This document shows positions 20,873 to 33,528 of a stretch of 64,000 nucleotides of DNA, one piece after another. The notes below the pieces were generated by a model. That model saw only the letters and a list, made by a program, of their open reading frames with translations. It was not told the DNA's origin and made no database searches. The position numbers and the translations under genes are program-made. Numbering within the stretch: the stretch's first letter is position 1; every line of letters begins with the position of its first letter. Origin of the DNA: Scedosporium boydii (lineage: Eukaryota; Ascomycota; Sordariomycetes; Microascales; Microascaceae); the NCBI GenBank assembly GCA_002221725.1, contig NJFT01000226.1:1-64000 (forward strand). The letters are read 5' to 3'.

Positions 20873-21576
20873 CGCCGACAATCACATAGGGTCCTCCAGC
20901 GATGATTGTGAGTTGTGGAGTCGTGGGATGGGAAGACAGTTGGAGGTTGGAGGTTGGAGAGATCAACTGCAGCTGATGTGGACGGAGTTGGAGAGAACTC
21001 AATGGGGTCTTTCCACCCCTGGCTGGAGAAACCAACATTATGTCTTATTGCAGCGTCTTATCGCTCTCCACTCAGACGGATCTTCGGCAGTTGGGGTGAA
21101 CGAAAAGCTTTGCTAGTGTCGATTAGTGATACTAAGCTAGAAGAGGCAGGTGATGTGATGCACCGATAGGCCACCCCCTTTTGGGTTAGATTGTCTCATA
21201 ACTCTCCTGTCTCGGCGAGGAGCCCCGAGAAGTTGTACTCCAAAGTTTACACCGGGTCTCCAACATTGGAGTTTGTTCTCCACCAAGTCACTAACTCCAC
21301 ACGTTTTCTGCAAAGCCTCCAGCGTTTTGGGGCATAGCGTAGACTAAAGTGCACATATGATAGGCAAGCAGGTTGGGGTAAATGTGGGAAGGCCAGGAGA
21401 TCAAGGCTATTATGGTATTTACGGTAATGTGATCTAGGTTTCTGCATACCTGCATACGTACATGTACGAAGTAGAAGCCAGAGTTGCGATCCCTCTACCA
21501 TTGGATAAAACGCTACACCAGGAAGAGCACGAGAAGGACGAGAACAGAAAAATCAAATTAAAACTAAAATCAAAAG
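20873..21576. promoter_or_regulatory. Shared divergent promoter region
   Basis: About 700 bases between the start of the C2H2/fungal_trans regulator (minus) and the SDR (plus). GGAGGTTGGAGGTTGGAG near 20943-20960 is a short direct repeat. No gene seen. Confidence 0.4.
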
Positions 21577-22518
21577 ATGGCTGGAGCCCTAGGGAGATTC
21601 CCAGGAGTTGCCTTCATCACCGGCGCGGGAGGGACAGGTGAATTACCCCCGAATATCTCGCAGCTTGGCCCTTTCAATATTGCAATCTATGCTTACCTGC
21701 CTTGTATTCCTTAGGAATTGGAGCTGCTGTGGCTAAGGCCTTCGCAACTTCAGGATGCTCGAGGTTTGCCATCACAGACATCAATGACGACTCTCTATCG
21801 CGAACCCGCGACGCGATTGTGGCTCTGAATCCCAAAGCGCAAGTAGTTCTCCGTGCCGGTGACGTTTCCGATGAGTCCTTTGTCGACTCTTTCATGGCCA
21901 ACGTCTCCAGCACGTTCCGCCGCGTCGACTATGCCGTCAATTGCGCAGGCATCCTTGGGAATGACCTCCGCTCGACAGAGACACCAGTGAGCACGTTTGA
22001 TGCCATCACCAGCGTTAACTACAGAGGAACTTGGCTGGCCTCCCGGGCAGCACTAGCGCAAATGCTGAAGCAGGAACCCCTTCCGGGGCATCCAAAACAG
22101 CGCGGAGCTATCGTCAATATCGCCAGCCAGCTCGGCATTGTCGCCCGTCCAGGCGCCGGTAAGTTGTACAAATTATCTACTCACTTCCGTCACAAGAGGG
22201 GATTCTAATAGACCCGCGATAGCTGCCTATTGTGCTTCCAAAGCTGCCATTATAAACATGACACGTTCTGATGCGATCGATTACTCGCGCGATGGCATCA
22301 GGGTGAACTGCGTCTGCCCAGGAGTGATAGAGACACCCATGACCACGGGGTCCGAGGAGCTGACAGCGCGGCTGAAACCTGCCATTGATATCGCGCCAAT
22401 GCGGAGGATGGGAAAGCCAGAGGAGGTTGCGGATGCCGTCTTGTTCTTATGTTCGAGTCAGGCATCGTTTATTCAGGGGCACGCTCTGGTGGTAGATGGG
22501 GGATATACGATTAATTAA
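21577..22518 (+). CDS. Short-chain dehydrogenase/reductase (classical SDR)
   Basis: Exons 21577-21637, 21715-22158 and 22223-22518 encode 266 residues. The product is an NAD(P)-dependent oxidoreductase. The cofactor motif TGAGGTGIG (15-23) is split by intron 1. NCAG follows, then Ser158 (IVNIASQ) and the active-site pair YCASK (Tyr171, Lys175). The C-terminus (PMRRMGKPEEVADAVLFLCSSQASFIQGHALVVDGGYTIN) is typical of the 3-oxoacyl-ACP reductase-like subgroup, which acts on many hydroxy/keto substrates. Acidic Asp after strand 2 (ITDIND) favours NAD over NADP. The gene converges on the amidase and diverges from the large regulator. Confidence 0.92.
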
Positions 22519-22976
22519 GTTCAATAAAGGCACAGCATATTAAAATCCGATCTGCATCGCTCCCGATTTAGCCACATCTACTGTGTGTTGGGTTCCCTTT
22601 TCTTCTCCCCTATTTTCGCCAGACAAGAAGTACAACTGTTGATGGTAGGTATGTTCATAAGCTGGCATTAAAGGAAGAAGACTATGATGATAGACTATGC
22701 TTAGATCAATGTAGCCTTTGGAACCAGGAATGGCAGATGAGACGGTATGTTCCTGCTTTTCAACAAGGCCCGGTACCTCCGTATCACGAGTATCTTGTAT
22801 TTACCGAGCCTAGTGAATCTTGGGATGTCTATTGGATGTCTATTGTTTGAACACTATGTTGCTATGTTACTATGCAGAAGAGTTAAGTCCCAACATTATA
22901 ATCGACAATACTGAAAGAAACCCTCCATGCACAGCCGCATTATCTCCCCTGCCTCGCTTCCTTGGTCTCCAGGATC
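22519..22976. other. Convergent intergenic stretch
   Basis: 3' flanks of the SDR and the amidase, AT-rich; no gene seen. Confidence 0.5.
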
Positions 22977-24857
22977 TTAATTCCCATCGCCATTAACCAC
23001 ACAGTTAGTTTCACCATTTGTCACTGAGTGACCATTTGTCTTCGGTTCCAAGTGGCCGTTTTCACTCGAGACTCCAGTCTTCCAGTCAAAGTTGACCTCC
23101 CAAGCATGCCCTATTTGCAGAACTTTCTTGTCCTGCCAAAGCGCACCCACAATCTGCATCCCGACGGGCAAAAGAAGGCTGGCATCATCTTTCGCAGGGG
23201 CCCATCCGACAGGGATCGACAAGGCCGGGTGGCCCGTGACGTCGAATACAGCAGTGTTCGTCGTCAACCCAATGCTCGGCTCGAACGATGCCTTGGGCGG
23301 GGCGCGACATCCATGCCTTGGGGCGACGAAGGGAGTCGTAGGCATTACCAACACATCGAACTCAGAAAGGACGCGCTCGTAGGCATCACGTATCCGCCGA
23401 CTTATGTTGACCGTCCGGCCGTACAGCCCCGGGAACTTATCGGCGAGATATAGCCCGTTGATGACAGTGTTCTTCGTCGACGGGAACAGGCGCGCAAATT
23501 TCTCCGTTGTCCAAGGCAGACGCGCCTGCTCAAATTCTGTGAGGTAGAGACCTCGTCTCCCGTGAGCCTTCCCTATGATTCCTAGGGCTCCTGAGATTCG
23601 CTGCTGTATCGTCCAAATCGCGGGGCCCTCGAGATGATCTGGCACAGAGACTTCTTCCACCATCGCACCTAGTTCCTCGAACTTTTTGATCGCGTCGCGC
23701 ACGACGCCTTTGACGTCCGAGGTCACCACGCTCTGTTCAAATCCTTCGGCCAGGATGCCGATCCTAATGCCATTGAGCCTCGGAAGTACCCCTTCACTTG
23801 ACTGAAGAGACTTGGTGAATCCAAAGGACCCGTGCTTTCCTGCACCCAACGACCGATCATCGATACCGTCATACCCGGCCATGGCATCTAGGCACCTAGC
23901 TACGTCTAATACTGAACGGGCTATAGGACCGGCGTGGTCGTCGATGGGGTCACCGCTTGTAATTCCAGTAAAGGGAATTAATCCGTGAGTTGGTTTGAGC
24001 CCGACACCTGGTTTGAAATATAGCTGTTAGTTTCCTGGACGCGGAGCTCTCTCAAGTAGATAAAAGCATAAGTGCTTTAAGTAGAAAAGGGAATAAAGAT
24101 TTTCAACATACATCCACAAAGGGCCGACGGAACTCTGATACTCCCTCCCTGGTCAGTACCAATGGCGATGTCGGTAACCCCAGCAGCCACCAGCGCTGCA
24201 CCCCCGGAAGTGCTTCCACCCGCTGAATACCCCTTCCCGTGAGGGTTCTCGACAGTTCCCTGAGCGCTCGTGAATGAGGCTGTAGAATTGCAAAAGTGCT
24301 CACAGGTCGACGTTCCAATGATATCCGCTCCAGCATCCAGCACACGCGTCACCACCGTGGCATCGGTAACTGGTGTCCATGGCTCGAACGCGTCACTGCC
24401 GTAGAACTGAGGCACGCCAGCCACGGCGATGCAATCTTTTATGCTGGCAGTTTTGCCCGCTAGATGCAGCACACTGTTCTTGCTGCTCTGTGAGCCCCGG
24501 ATCAGGAATTTGTGCGCCCACGCCTCGCCGAATAACTGCTCTTCGCCGTGCGGTCGGCGGATATTTTCTCGTGGGTACCGTTGCTGGTCGGGGGTTGGTT
24601 GATAGTCGGGGAGACTCGAAATGTGCTCTGCGCAGTCGTGTACAGCGGCTAGAAGTTCGTAATAGTCATTGGATTCTTTGGGGTCAAGCTGTACGCCAAG
24701 GTGCTTCTCAAGAAGTGCTTCGGCGTCACCCTTTTTGACCGGGTTGTCTCTGAGAAGGAGTGATGTTAGAGGAGTACTGAGAATCGAATTGCATTCTTAG
24801 TGGGTGGCATTGTCATATGCAAACATACGGAGAGATGTCTTTGAAAAACACCGACAT
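22977..24857 (-). CDS. Amidase (amidase signature family)
   Basis: Three exons (24829-24857, 24112-24776, 22977-24007) give 574 residues, normal for fungal amidases. The Ser-cisSer-Lys triad is visible: Lys123 (SIKDC), cis-Ser197 (YSAGGSTSGG) and nucleophile Ser221 (GTDQGGSIRVPS). Introns carry GTATGT donors, and the branch site AACTAAC precedes the CAG acceptor of the second. The enzyme hydrolyses carboxamides to acid and ammonia; the substrate is not predictable. The start MSVFFKDISP was chosen because a 29-base first exon joins in phase; an open frame runs further upstream without an ATG. The C-terminus is Asn/Gly/Thr-rich with no clear peroxisomal signal. It is divergent from the zinc alcohol dehydrogenase at 25616 and lies near other amide/imide genes. 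Confidence 0.9.
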
Positions 24858-25615
24858 AGCGACTATCTTTGGAAAGGGAAAGATAGGAATCGGGTATAAT
24901 GCCTCGGGAAGTGATTCTCTCTTGCCGATAAGAACTTGGGACTCTAGTGGTGGGAACCGCAAAAGGACTTCTTTCTTCGTGGACGCAACCTGAAAATGCA
25001 CCCGGTCATACCTATACAATATTATTCAATCATAATAAGCAGAAGGTGCCTGCGGAGGTGATATTTGAAGGCATCTCGATGACAAATCTGATAGATCTTT
25101 AAGTGTATAATTCAGTATTGTTCTAAGATGCTTGACACTTTCAACAGTCAATTGGTAGATCGAATGGCAGCCGAGGCGAAGATACGCATTGCCGCCGGAG
25201 TTGGAGTCTAGCTCATGGAGACTAGTTCAATGACCCCGATATGGTGGATTTGGTGGAGTTGGGGGAGACGTGAGAGACGGAAATACCCCAACCTCTCGCC
25301 TCCACAGACCATATTGATAGGGTGACGTGACCTTGGGTATGATTGCTCCAACCCCCAACATTAAGAAATTCCTTAGGCAAACCACCGAATCCTGATTCCC
25401 GATTCTTTGGGCCGGCTGAATTGGGACAGCAATAGAGTTGGGGTATAGCGCGATACCAAATATGTAAATGGAAGGCAATGTAGGTAGTCTACAAGTAGGA
25501 CTCAATCGAAATGATGGGTGGAGTGTAGCATGCATCTCATGTTATTATTTTAAATCTACGATTCAATGCTAAAGTTTGATGTCCTCAGCGTTGCAGAACA
25601 TATCAAAGCAAGACA
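24858..25615. promoter_or_regulatory. Divergent promoter region between amidase and alcohol dehydrogenase
   Basis: About 760 bases containing both start regions, AT-rich in part. No site could be named with confidence. Confidence 0.4.
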
Positions 25616-26877
25616 ATGGCTTCGGAAATCAACCCGCAGTCCATGAAGGTTGCCCATCTCTGTGAAGTATGGCTTTTGGTCGCCTTTACCTGCCCACTGG
25701 AATAGAACACACCCTGACTGAAATAAAATAAATTTAGTACAACAAGCCATATGAGATACAGAGGAAGCCAATCCCAGACTTCACAAACCATGAACTGCTC
25801 ATTCGCGTCTACGCTGCTGGCTTCTGCCACTCCGATCTCCAGGTCATCCAGGGCCAGTTCCCCACCACGCTTCCCATGGTCCCATCCCACGAGCCCTCCG
25901 GCGTCGTGGTTCGGGTAGGATCGCAATGTGCAGGCAGCTGGAAGCCAGGAGACCGCGTTGGCGTGCTCAATTTCAAGAATGCTTGCGGGCACTGCACCGG
26001 CTGTGGTCTGTCACGGCGGAAAAGCGGCGGGCTGGACCCGAGATTTTGCCAGAACCGAGAAATGGCAGGCTTCAGACATGACGGAGCCTTTGCGGAATAT
26101 ATGACGGCGGACCCTAGTACGACAGTGTTGCTTCCCGAGTCGATCCCCTTTGAGCAGGCGGCTCCATTGATGTGCGCAGGGGTAAGTTAAAGACACCAAA
26201 ATCCGAATCTCCTTGGTGATAAGTTGACGATAACTACGTGAGCCTGAAATGTGAAAGACTACACACTAAACTTATGGCTTCAGGCCACGGTCTGGGGGGC
26301 TCTTGAGAAAGCCACCTCTGGTTTAGAACCTGGAGATGCCGTGGGCATTGTGGGAATAGGCGGACTGGGCCACTTAGGTATTCAATTCGCCAAAGCATTG
26401 GGCTACCGGGTTGTGGCTATTGACAGCAGGGAGGCAGGGAGGCAGCTCGCAACCGAGGTATCAAATTCCAAATTGGTACCGGACCTGATTGTCGACTCGA
26501 TGGTCGACGAGGCCACTGCCAAAATCCAGCAGTTCACAGATGGTGAAGGGCTCGCTGCTGTTGTTGTCTGCACAGACTCGCTTGCTGCGAATTCCTGGGC
26601 ATTGACACTACTGAGGATTCAAGGCGTACTAGTTGTCCTAGGCCTTCCACCTGAGGGATGGCATTTTGACTCTGAAATCATAGCCTTCAGGGAGCTGGTG
26701 ATATGGGGAAGCTATGTTGCGGATACTGAGTCTACCAAGCGCATGATGGAAGTTGTTGATAATCACAACGTTCGGTCTCATGTTACTATAGTCGCGTTTG
26801 ATGAGATCCCCAGGATTGTGGAGGCTTACCAGGATCCATCATTCAAAGGGAGACTGGTTGTTCAGATATCAAAGTAA
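25616..26877 (+). CDS. Zinc-dependent alcohol dehydrogenase (MDR family)
   Basis: Exons 25616-25666, 25738-26181 and 26284-26877 encode 362 residues. Catalytic zinc ligands are Cys47 (GFCHSD) and His68-Glu69 (PSHEPSG). The structural zinc lobe is ACGHCTGC (Cys100, Cys103, Cys106) with the fourth Cys at about 121 (RFCQNRE); the gap before this Cys is about 14 residues instead of the usual seven. The nucleotide-binding motif is GIGGLGHLGIQFAKA. The protein belongs to the fungal ADH I-like group that oxidises primary alcohols with NAD. The first two introns have clean GTATGG and GTAAGT donors. The gene reads away from the amidase and is followed on the same strand by the NodB-type hydrolase. Confidence 0.92.
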
Positions 26878-27501
26878 CCTCTCAATAGAGCTCATGAACT
26901 AATTTCATCGGCGTCTTGCCATCCTGACCATGGCTTCGCGTACATTTGCCCTTCATCCGCTTTGATATTAATAGTCCAATTGCCGAGTCAAACCCGCGGG
27001 ACGCGTATCATCGATCACAATTCCCCGCAGATGCTCACGCGAGTTGATGGAGCTTCAGCGTCAGTTTCGTAAATACCCCGAAAGCTTGTATCTAAGTGCC
27101 CCAAAGTTTTCTTATCTAAATGCTCCAACATAACTCCAAAGCCTCTTATTCCAGATCGGGCAGAGCACAGCCCCAACTCCAGTAGTACATTCCATTTCTC
27201 CACCTGTATTTACTAGTTCTATGCACCCGATAAATTTATCAAACTCCAAGTCAGACGACGAAGTCGGGGTCAAGGAACCAAACTCCCATCATGTGACTGG
27301 TTAGGGAGGGGTCGCTGGAGAAGATAACTATGGTCCGCGATTGTAGCTATTCCGGCATCAATTGATCTCTATATCTCAACTTTATCCCATATCATTCACG
27401 ATCCGATTCTCTTTGTGGCATCGTTTAGAGTTGAGCCTCCTTTTGGGCAAAAGAAAAGAAAAAGAGAAAGAGAGGAAAACAAATCAGGAAGATCTGACGT
27501 C
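26878..27501. other. Intergenic stretch, promoter of the NodB-type gene
   Basis: Tandem spacer. A purine-rich leader (AAAGAGAAAGAGAGG) precedes the ATG at 27502. No gene seen. Confidence 0.45.
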
Positions 27502-28735
27502 ATGGGCAAGAAGCGCGTTCTCATCGGTTATGGTGTCGACGTCGACGCCGTCTCAGGCTGGCTTGGCTCTTATGGCGGGGAGGACTCATCAAATGACATT
27601 AGCAGAGGTAAGGGTAGCCCGAAACTCGACTCTGTCGCGGTCGTCAGCCCTAGGCATATCGGCAACGCAGGTAAGTATGAAACCATAGCTAATTGTTGGA
27701 TTTGAAACAGGCCTCTTTGCTGGAACGGTTGGTGTGCGTAGAATGCTCAAGCTGTTCGCCAAGTACGACATAAAGACCACTTGGTTCATCCCTGGCCACA
27801 GTCTCGAGACATTCCCCGAGGAGATGGCCGCGGTGCGAGACGCTGGACATGAGATTGGACTTCATGGTTACTCTCATGAGAACCCGACGGACATGTCGCT
27901 CGAGCAGCAACGGGATGTGCTGGACAAGACGTACAAGATGCTTACTGACTTTGTCGGTAAGCCGCCGCGTGGTAGTGTGGCGCCATGGTAGGTTCTCATT
28001 GTTCATACTGCAACATTTCGATGTCCTTCAAGAACCAAAGAGAGCTGGACCGTGGACATGGCGGGACATCGCATGTTGGGCTAACGGCATCTCGGAAACA
28101 GGTGGGAGACCAGCAAGGCGGGCGCTCAGCTCCTCCTCGATTACGGCATCCAATACGATCATAGCATGAGCCACCACGACTGCCAGGCGTATTATCTCCG
28201 GACAGGCGACTCGTGGACCAATATCGATTACACCAAGAAGGCGGAGGAATGGATGAAGCCCTTGGTGAAGGGTCAGGAAACTGGCCTTGTAGAGATTCCG
28301 GCCAACTGGTACCTGGACGATCTACCGCCCATGATGTTCATCAAGTCCGCGCCAAATAGCCACGGATTTGTAAATCCTCGGGACATTGAGGATCTCTGGC
28401 GAGATCAATTCGATTACTATTACCGCGAGTATGACGAGTTTATCTTCCCCATTACAGTGCATCCGGATGTTTCTGGCCGACCGCAGGTGCTCCTCATGCA
28501 CGAGAGGTAGGCACCCCCCATGTGCCCTTCGCCCTATATTTTTAAGATTGGGTATTGCTTCGGATGGGTGTTTACTAACTCTGAGTAATGACGTTTTAGA
28601 CTTATCGAATATTTCAAGAAACATGAGGGCGTAGAGTTCGTCACAATGGAGGAGATGGCCGCAGAGTTCAGGAAGAAGAACGATCCAGCGCCAGGAGCAG
28701 TGTTGCCCGCGACACCGGGGGCCATCCTCAGGTGA
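27502..28735 (+). CDS. NodB-type polysaccharide deacetylase family hydrolase (PgdA/imidase-like subgroup)
   Basis: Exons 27502-27607, 27711-27987, 28102-28506 and 28600-28735 encode 307 residues. Metal ligands of the NodB fold are visible: VDVDA near residue 13-15 and HGYSH (His87, His91). There is no signal peptide, so the protein is intracellular, unlike chitin deacetylases. The [13 protein letters not shown] start and [15 protein letters not shown] resemble the subgroup containing Helicobacter PgdA-like proteins and bacterial cyclic imide hydrolase. Hydrolysis of a small cyclic imide or amide is therefore at least as likely as carbohydrate deacetylation; this is inference. Its neighbours (amidase, amino acid permease, 5-oxoprolinase) fit a nitrogen-salvage role. 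Confidence 0.88.
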
Positions 28736-29751
28736 GGCAAGCAGGTAGTCTGTCATTGCACCTAACTAGCACTTCGGATAGTGAATGTATCATGATTAAG
28801 TTTGTAAAACATGATTCGATTTGAAGCAATTTAGCTCTGTACTATATTCCATCCAAACCTAGAACCCGAATCGTTTTACCGAATGTGAGATTGTGAGTGT
28901 ACTGCTGTCTCGAGCATTGATGTTGACTCCATAAACGGAGGTATGTTAGGAGTGGGTCCCAGATAATTGCACCTTATCAATGACATGAGGAATAACGTTA
29001 AGAGTTGGGAAGCTGAGCTATGTTGATGCAGCATCTGAAAGCCACTCCCCGCCCGTCCTGTTATCGACAAAGACCTCAAACGATAACCCTGCCGAGGTTA
29101 CTTCAGCGAGGGCCCGTGCTAGTCTGAAGTTCTATGCAGTCATTCATCCAGGAACGGAACGTCCAGTTCAATATCTTGGAGACTAGATTGCTTGTTGGGG
29201 GCATTGGCGCCATACTTTGGGGTAAATAGATATCATCGAGTACCTTATCGCCAATCTAACCTCAACCTCCTGTATCATGGAGAAACTTACCCCAAACTCG
29301 ATCCACCGTTCGTCCATTTACCTGGCATCCTTAGCGTCAATAACTAATCTTTAACTTACCCCGACTCAAAAGCCTTGTTCTACCCCAGACCCACACCCCA
29401 CACAACCACGACAGGTTCGGACCCAGCAACTGGGTAAGATCAAGGATTCTTCTCCTCTTCTGTGCAAAATGCGGTGTCGCGTGGCGTGAGATGCATCGTG
29501 GTGCATGGGATGGCTTATCTGGGGTAACATCTAGACTCAGATAATAGGATCCTGCCTGGATTAGTGTTTTCTTAGCTACTTATTCTCTCGTTGTCAACCC
29601 AGTCCTTAGATTCCCATGATGTTCGAAGGATAAGGATATAAGGACAACACGAGAAGCTGCTTCTTTCATTTTTCAGACCTCTATCCAACCCACTCCAAAC
29701 CAGATAGGTCCTCTCTCTCGACAAGAAACAATTTCTGTCTGATATCCCATC
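28736..29751. other. Intergenic stretch, promoter of the permease
   Basis: About 1 kb between the NodB-type gene and the permease, both on the plus strand. A TATAAGG motif lies near 29637, about 115 bases before the ATG. Nothing else could be assigned. Confidence 0.45.
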
Positions 29752-31314
29752 ATGGCGCACAACACATCGGAAAAGGGCGATGCGATAACTCCGACGAATG
29801 ATCGAAGCAGTGGCAGCGGCGTCGACATCGGGAAGGTGGAGAACGCGGATGATTCCTTTGAGGTGTTCAAGAAGCAGGATGGCGTTGTCGACTTTCGCAC
29901 CGTCGGCTGGATTCACGCCTCCGTCATCTTTCTCAAGGGTAAGCTTGAAGTCGATTTCCAATGTTGCAGCGTTCTTTCACAATGGCAGGGAGCCTAATAT
30001 GAGATCGATAGTCATCTTTGCCACGGGTGTTCTGACCATCCCTTCCGCCATGTACGTGCTGGGCGCCCTTCCCGGTGCCCTCAACGTTCTAGGCTGGCAG
30101 TTCCTCAACACCTACTGTGCCATCATCCAAGGAAACTTCCGAAACTCCCATGCAGGCTGCCACTCCATTGCTGACATGGCCAATGTTGTCGGTGGACTCT
30201 GGCTGAAAGAGGTCGTTGGAGTGTTCTTCCTCGTCACATATGCAATTGTAGGCGCGTCTGGCATCTTCGGCGCCTCCGTTGGCCTCAACGCCCTGTCCAA
30301 CCACGCCATTTGCACGAACTACTTCATGCTCGTCGCCACTGTTGCGGTGTTCATCCTGGCTAGCGCGCGCAAGTTTGAGAAAATTGCGTGGCTGACGTGG
30401 GCTGGGTTCCTGTCTGTGTTCATTGCCGTCTTTATTGTTGTGTAAGTGCCTTATTTCACGGCGTCTTAGCCTTTCGCCGCACATGGCCGTTGTTGCTAAT
30501 GTACGTCCTCTTCGACAGCGTCGGTGTTACTCAACTAGCTCGGCCCGCGGCGGCTCCCCAAGAGGGTGATTTCGACCTGGGCTATCATGTCATCGGCCAT
30601 CCCTCTTTCGTCGCCGGCATCACGTCCGTGGCTACGATTTTCTGCTCCGGCGCCGGCACCTCGGCCTTCCTTCCCGTAATCTCCGAGATGAAGAAGCCGC
30701 GCGACTACAACAAGGCCGTGTACGTTTGCATGGGTATCGTGACAGCTTCCTACCTTAGCTTCAGTCTGGTCGTGTACCGATACTGCGGCCAGTGGGTAGC
30801 CTCTCCTTCTCTTGGAAGCGCTGGCTATGTGGTCAAGAAGGTTGCCTATGGCATTGGTCTCATCGGTCTCCTTGTTAGCGCCTGTCTCTACATTCATGTG
30901 GCTGCCAAGTACCTCTTCGTCCGTATCCTGCGCAACTCTAAGCACCTCCAATCCAACTCCATTGTGCACTGGTCGGTCTGGCTCTCTTGCACTCTCGGGA
31001 TGTCCATCGTGGCGTTCCTCCTCGCCTCTGGTATCCCCATCTTCAATTACCTCCTCGCCCTTGCCGGAAGCCTTACGTTCTCTCCTCTCGCCCTGGGGCT
31101 GCCTGGGTATCTTTGGATCTATGACCATGGTCACTACCGCAAGGGAGGATTCCTCAAGGCTACTGCCTACTGGCTCAACTGGCTCATGATCCTCCTGTCC
31201 GTCTTCCTAATGATCGGCGGAACATACGGCGTCATCCAGCAGGTTATTGATGCGTACGCAAATGGCGAGATTAGCTCGGCCTTCTCCTGCGCAGATAATA
31301 GCAATTCTTCATAA
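29752..31314 (+). CDS. Amino acid permease, Aa_trans family (Neurospora mtr-like)
   Basis: Exons 29752-29938, 30012-30441 and 30519-31314 encode 470 residues. After a polar N-terminus of about 50 residues the protein is a chain of about 11 hydrophobic helices. VIFATGVLTIPSAMYVLGALPG, QGNFRNSHAGCHSIADMANVVGG and the FCSGAGTSAFLPVISEMKKPRDYNKA block are characteristic of fungal neutral amino acid permeases of the AAAP superfamily (PF01490). It should import neutral amino acids, or structurally similar compounds, across the plasma membrane. Both introns are short with canonical ends. Same-strand order with the NodB-type hydrolase suggests uptake of the substrate or product of the adjoining enzymes. 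Confidence 0.92.
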
Positions 31315-32673
31315 TTGAGGGATGCAGTCGGAATACGGACGGCAATAGGCTGTAACATAATTTTCTATATTTGCTTCGTCTCAACTCTAGTTAGTTTTCA
31401 AGTTTTGTTACAACGATTATGAAGACCACGCACAGGGTCGTTTGTTTAAAAGATAGCAGAATAGTATCGGGCACCGATGATACTCTAATGTCCTCGAATA
31501 CCTTTACGCAGATCTCCCCCTTAAGTAAGGAGAGGAACTAGGTTTTAACTTCTCGTAGGGTGAAACTGGGGCCATTAGTTAGAGGTGATTAAATTATTTT
31601 CATTTTCCTTTATCCTTCCAACCGCCTTCCTTAGGAAAAGGGTCCCAATGTGGTAGGCCCTCCCTCCTGGGTGGGACATGACTGGAACCGTGCTCAACAA
31701 GTCACCGTGTCGTGCTCCACGGGAAGTAAGAGTGCAACATCTCTCCTCAGTTACAGAAAGAGATATTCCTGTTGGAATCCTTTCTTCTAAGAAGCTAACA
31801 GCTTGGTTTCGTCGAAGAGTAAGTTATAAATCACTCCGCACCCTTTCACTTAATATAAACACGGCATTTTCATAAAGAAGAATTACGAAGCAGCCTTGAA
31901 TCAGTGATTTGGCCTCGCTATAGCTTATACATCCCTACTAATAACTAGAAGTCGCGAATACGAATAACGGCGAATAGACATACAAACCGTAAACAAGAGC
32001 CACACAGGAAATCTGGAACTGTATGGTCCCGAACCAGAATCCCCTTTACGTCTCTAATGCCTATAATCAGGACACACACACTCTAGTGATAAAATATCTC
32101 CAGTTTGAAGTTGACGGATTAGATGATGGTTAGTGCATATGAGAGGTTGTGGAAAGTGGTGGTGTTATGGAAAGGTGGTGAGAGCCATCGCGTGAGGAAA
32201 TGATGGATGGATGATATACAACTGTGGGTGATAAGGATTGTGTTCTGTGATAACTTTAAGATACGATATGTATAATGAATCTAACCCAGCCTAGCTCTAC
32301 TTTTACGAGGTTGTTAAAAATGCCTGTAGGAAATGGTTAGAACTTAAGTCCTGATAAACTGTTCTGTAGTCTCGGAGGAAGTTCAGGTTATAAAAGATGG
32401 GGTTTAATCCCAGGGGAGGCCCCTTAAGAAGGGGGTGGGTTTCCAAAAAAGTCAAGCGTATGGCATGTGGCGCAGTGCATCTGGTTTCCTAAGCTTTTGG
32501 AGTCATCACTACGCTAAGCGCGAGCGAGTTAATATCATCAGGTCCGTCAAGTTTACAAAGCGTCTCGACTCTAAATGAGAGTGTATAAACACCTATTATT
32601 ATTGTTCTCCCGTCTTGGCCTTTTCTCGAACTTTTCTCGACATATGGAGTCCATGCTGTTGTCCACAACGGAC
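31315..32673. other. AT-rich intergenic stretch without a gene
   Basis: About 1.35 kb between the 3' ends of the permease and the alpha/beta hydrolase. It has many stops in all frames and is rich in TA. No transposon ends or repeats were recognised; it could be decayed sequence. Confidence 0.45.
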
Positions 32674-33528
32674 TCAGTCTTCCGAAACCAATTCACACAG
32701 GATATCCACCATTTCTCTCGTTTTCGCCACAAACGGAGTGTGCCCAGTCTCAACGGTGAATTCGCCCAGGGGTCCGCTGAACGGAATGGGCCTACCTGCT
32801 GAGCTCGAAAAACTCCTCGCTTGCTCCACCATGAACTGCTGGATACGGAGCTGAATGGCCCGATCGAGTGTAGTGTAAATGTACGTCGAAGGAAACCATT
32901 GCCATCCGGCTCGAGTAACTGGAGAGGCGAAGCTAGCTATCGGCTGCTTGCCAAGTGCGGCCGCACACTCGGACTTCCCTGGCTCGGGGATGTCGTGGTA
33001 AAAGATCTCTGTTGCACGCTCATTTACGGTATAATATCCACTCTCCTGTATCGAAACAAGTGTCTTGTTAGTTTTCTAAATGAGTGCCGCCTAAGATCGG
33101 GAAGCTAGACCTACATGGTCAAATTCCACATACTCAGCAGGTGGCAGCGGACCCGGAGCATCCTTGGCCACGTCAAGGAGATTCTGCCCTTCCAACGGAA
33201 CATGGGCCGTAACGTACACAAGCCGTCGTATCTTCCCCGGATATTTGTCTGCATCCTGCGCTATGACACCAGACGCCTCGGTTCCGACCATGCCACCGTA
33301 AGAGTGCATCACCAATACGACATCGGTTCCCTGGCGTAGAAGCTCCTCGACAGTGGCTCTAGCTGCGTCGACATCGGGCTGGAATGAATTTGCGGCGGGA
33401 GAAGAATTGACGCACTTCGGGGTCACTGCTCGTGAGAAATGACCCGCCTTACGGAGGCCTTCGATGAGCAGTTTGAAGTGTACTGGGAGGTGCCAAGCAC
33501 CGGGTACAAGAACGAATTCCAGCGGCAT
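32674..33528 (-). CDS. Alpha/beta hydrolase (AB_hydrolase_6 type esterase)
   Basis: Exon 1 (33115-33528) and exon 2 (32674-33045) join in phase across a 69-base intron (GTAGGT..ACAG), giving 261 residues. The N-terminus FVLVPGAWHLPVHF supplies the oxyanion region. The nucleophile is Ser76 in MHSYGG, the acid is Asp199 in STYIYTTLDRAI, and the base is His240 in ETGHTPF. This is the small cofactor-free esterase/hydrolase group that includes salicylate-esterase-like plant and bacterial proteins. No signal peptide is present, so it is cytosolic. The substrate is unknown. Nothing in the spacing suggests co-transcription with neighbours. Confidence 0.9.

Noticed and set aside
24813..25019. Longer N-terminus for the amidase
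   Set aside because: The frame is open upstream of Met at 24857 but lacks an ATG start; the short first exon fits the family better.
30535..31134. Minus-strand 199-codon frame inside the permease
   Set aside because: Antisense shadow of transmembrane codons; charged, repetitive and without motif.
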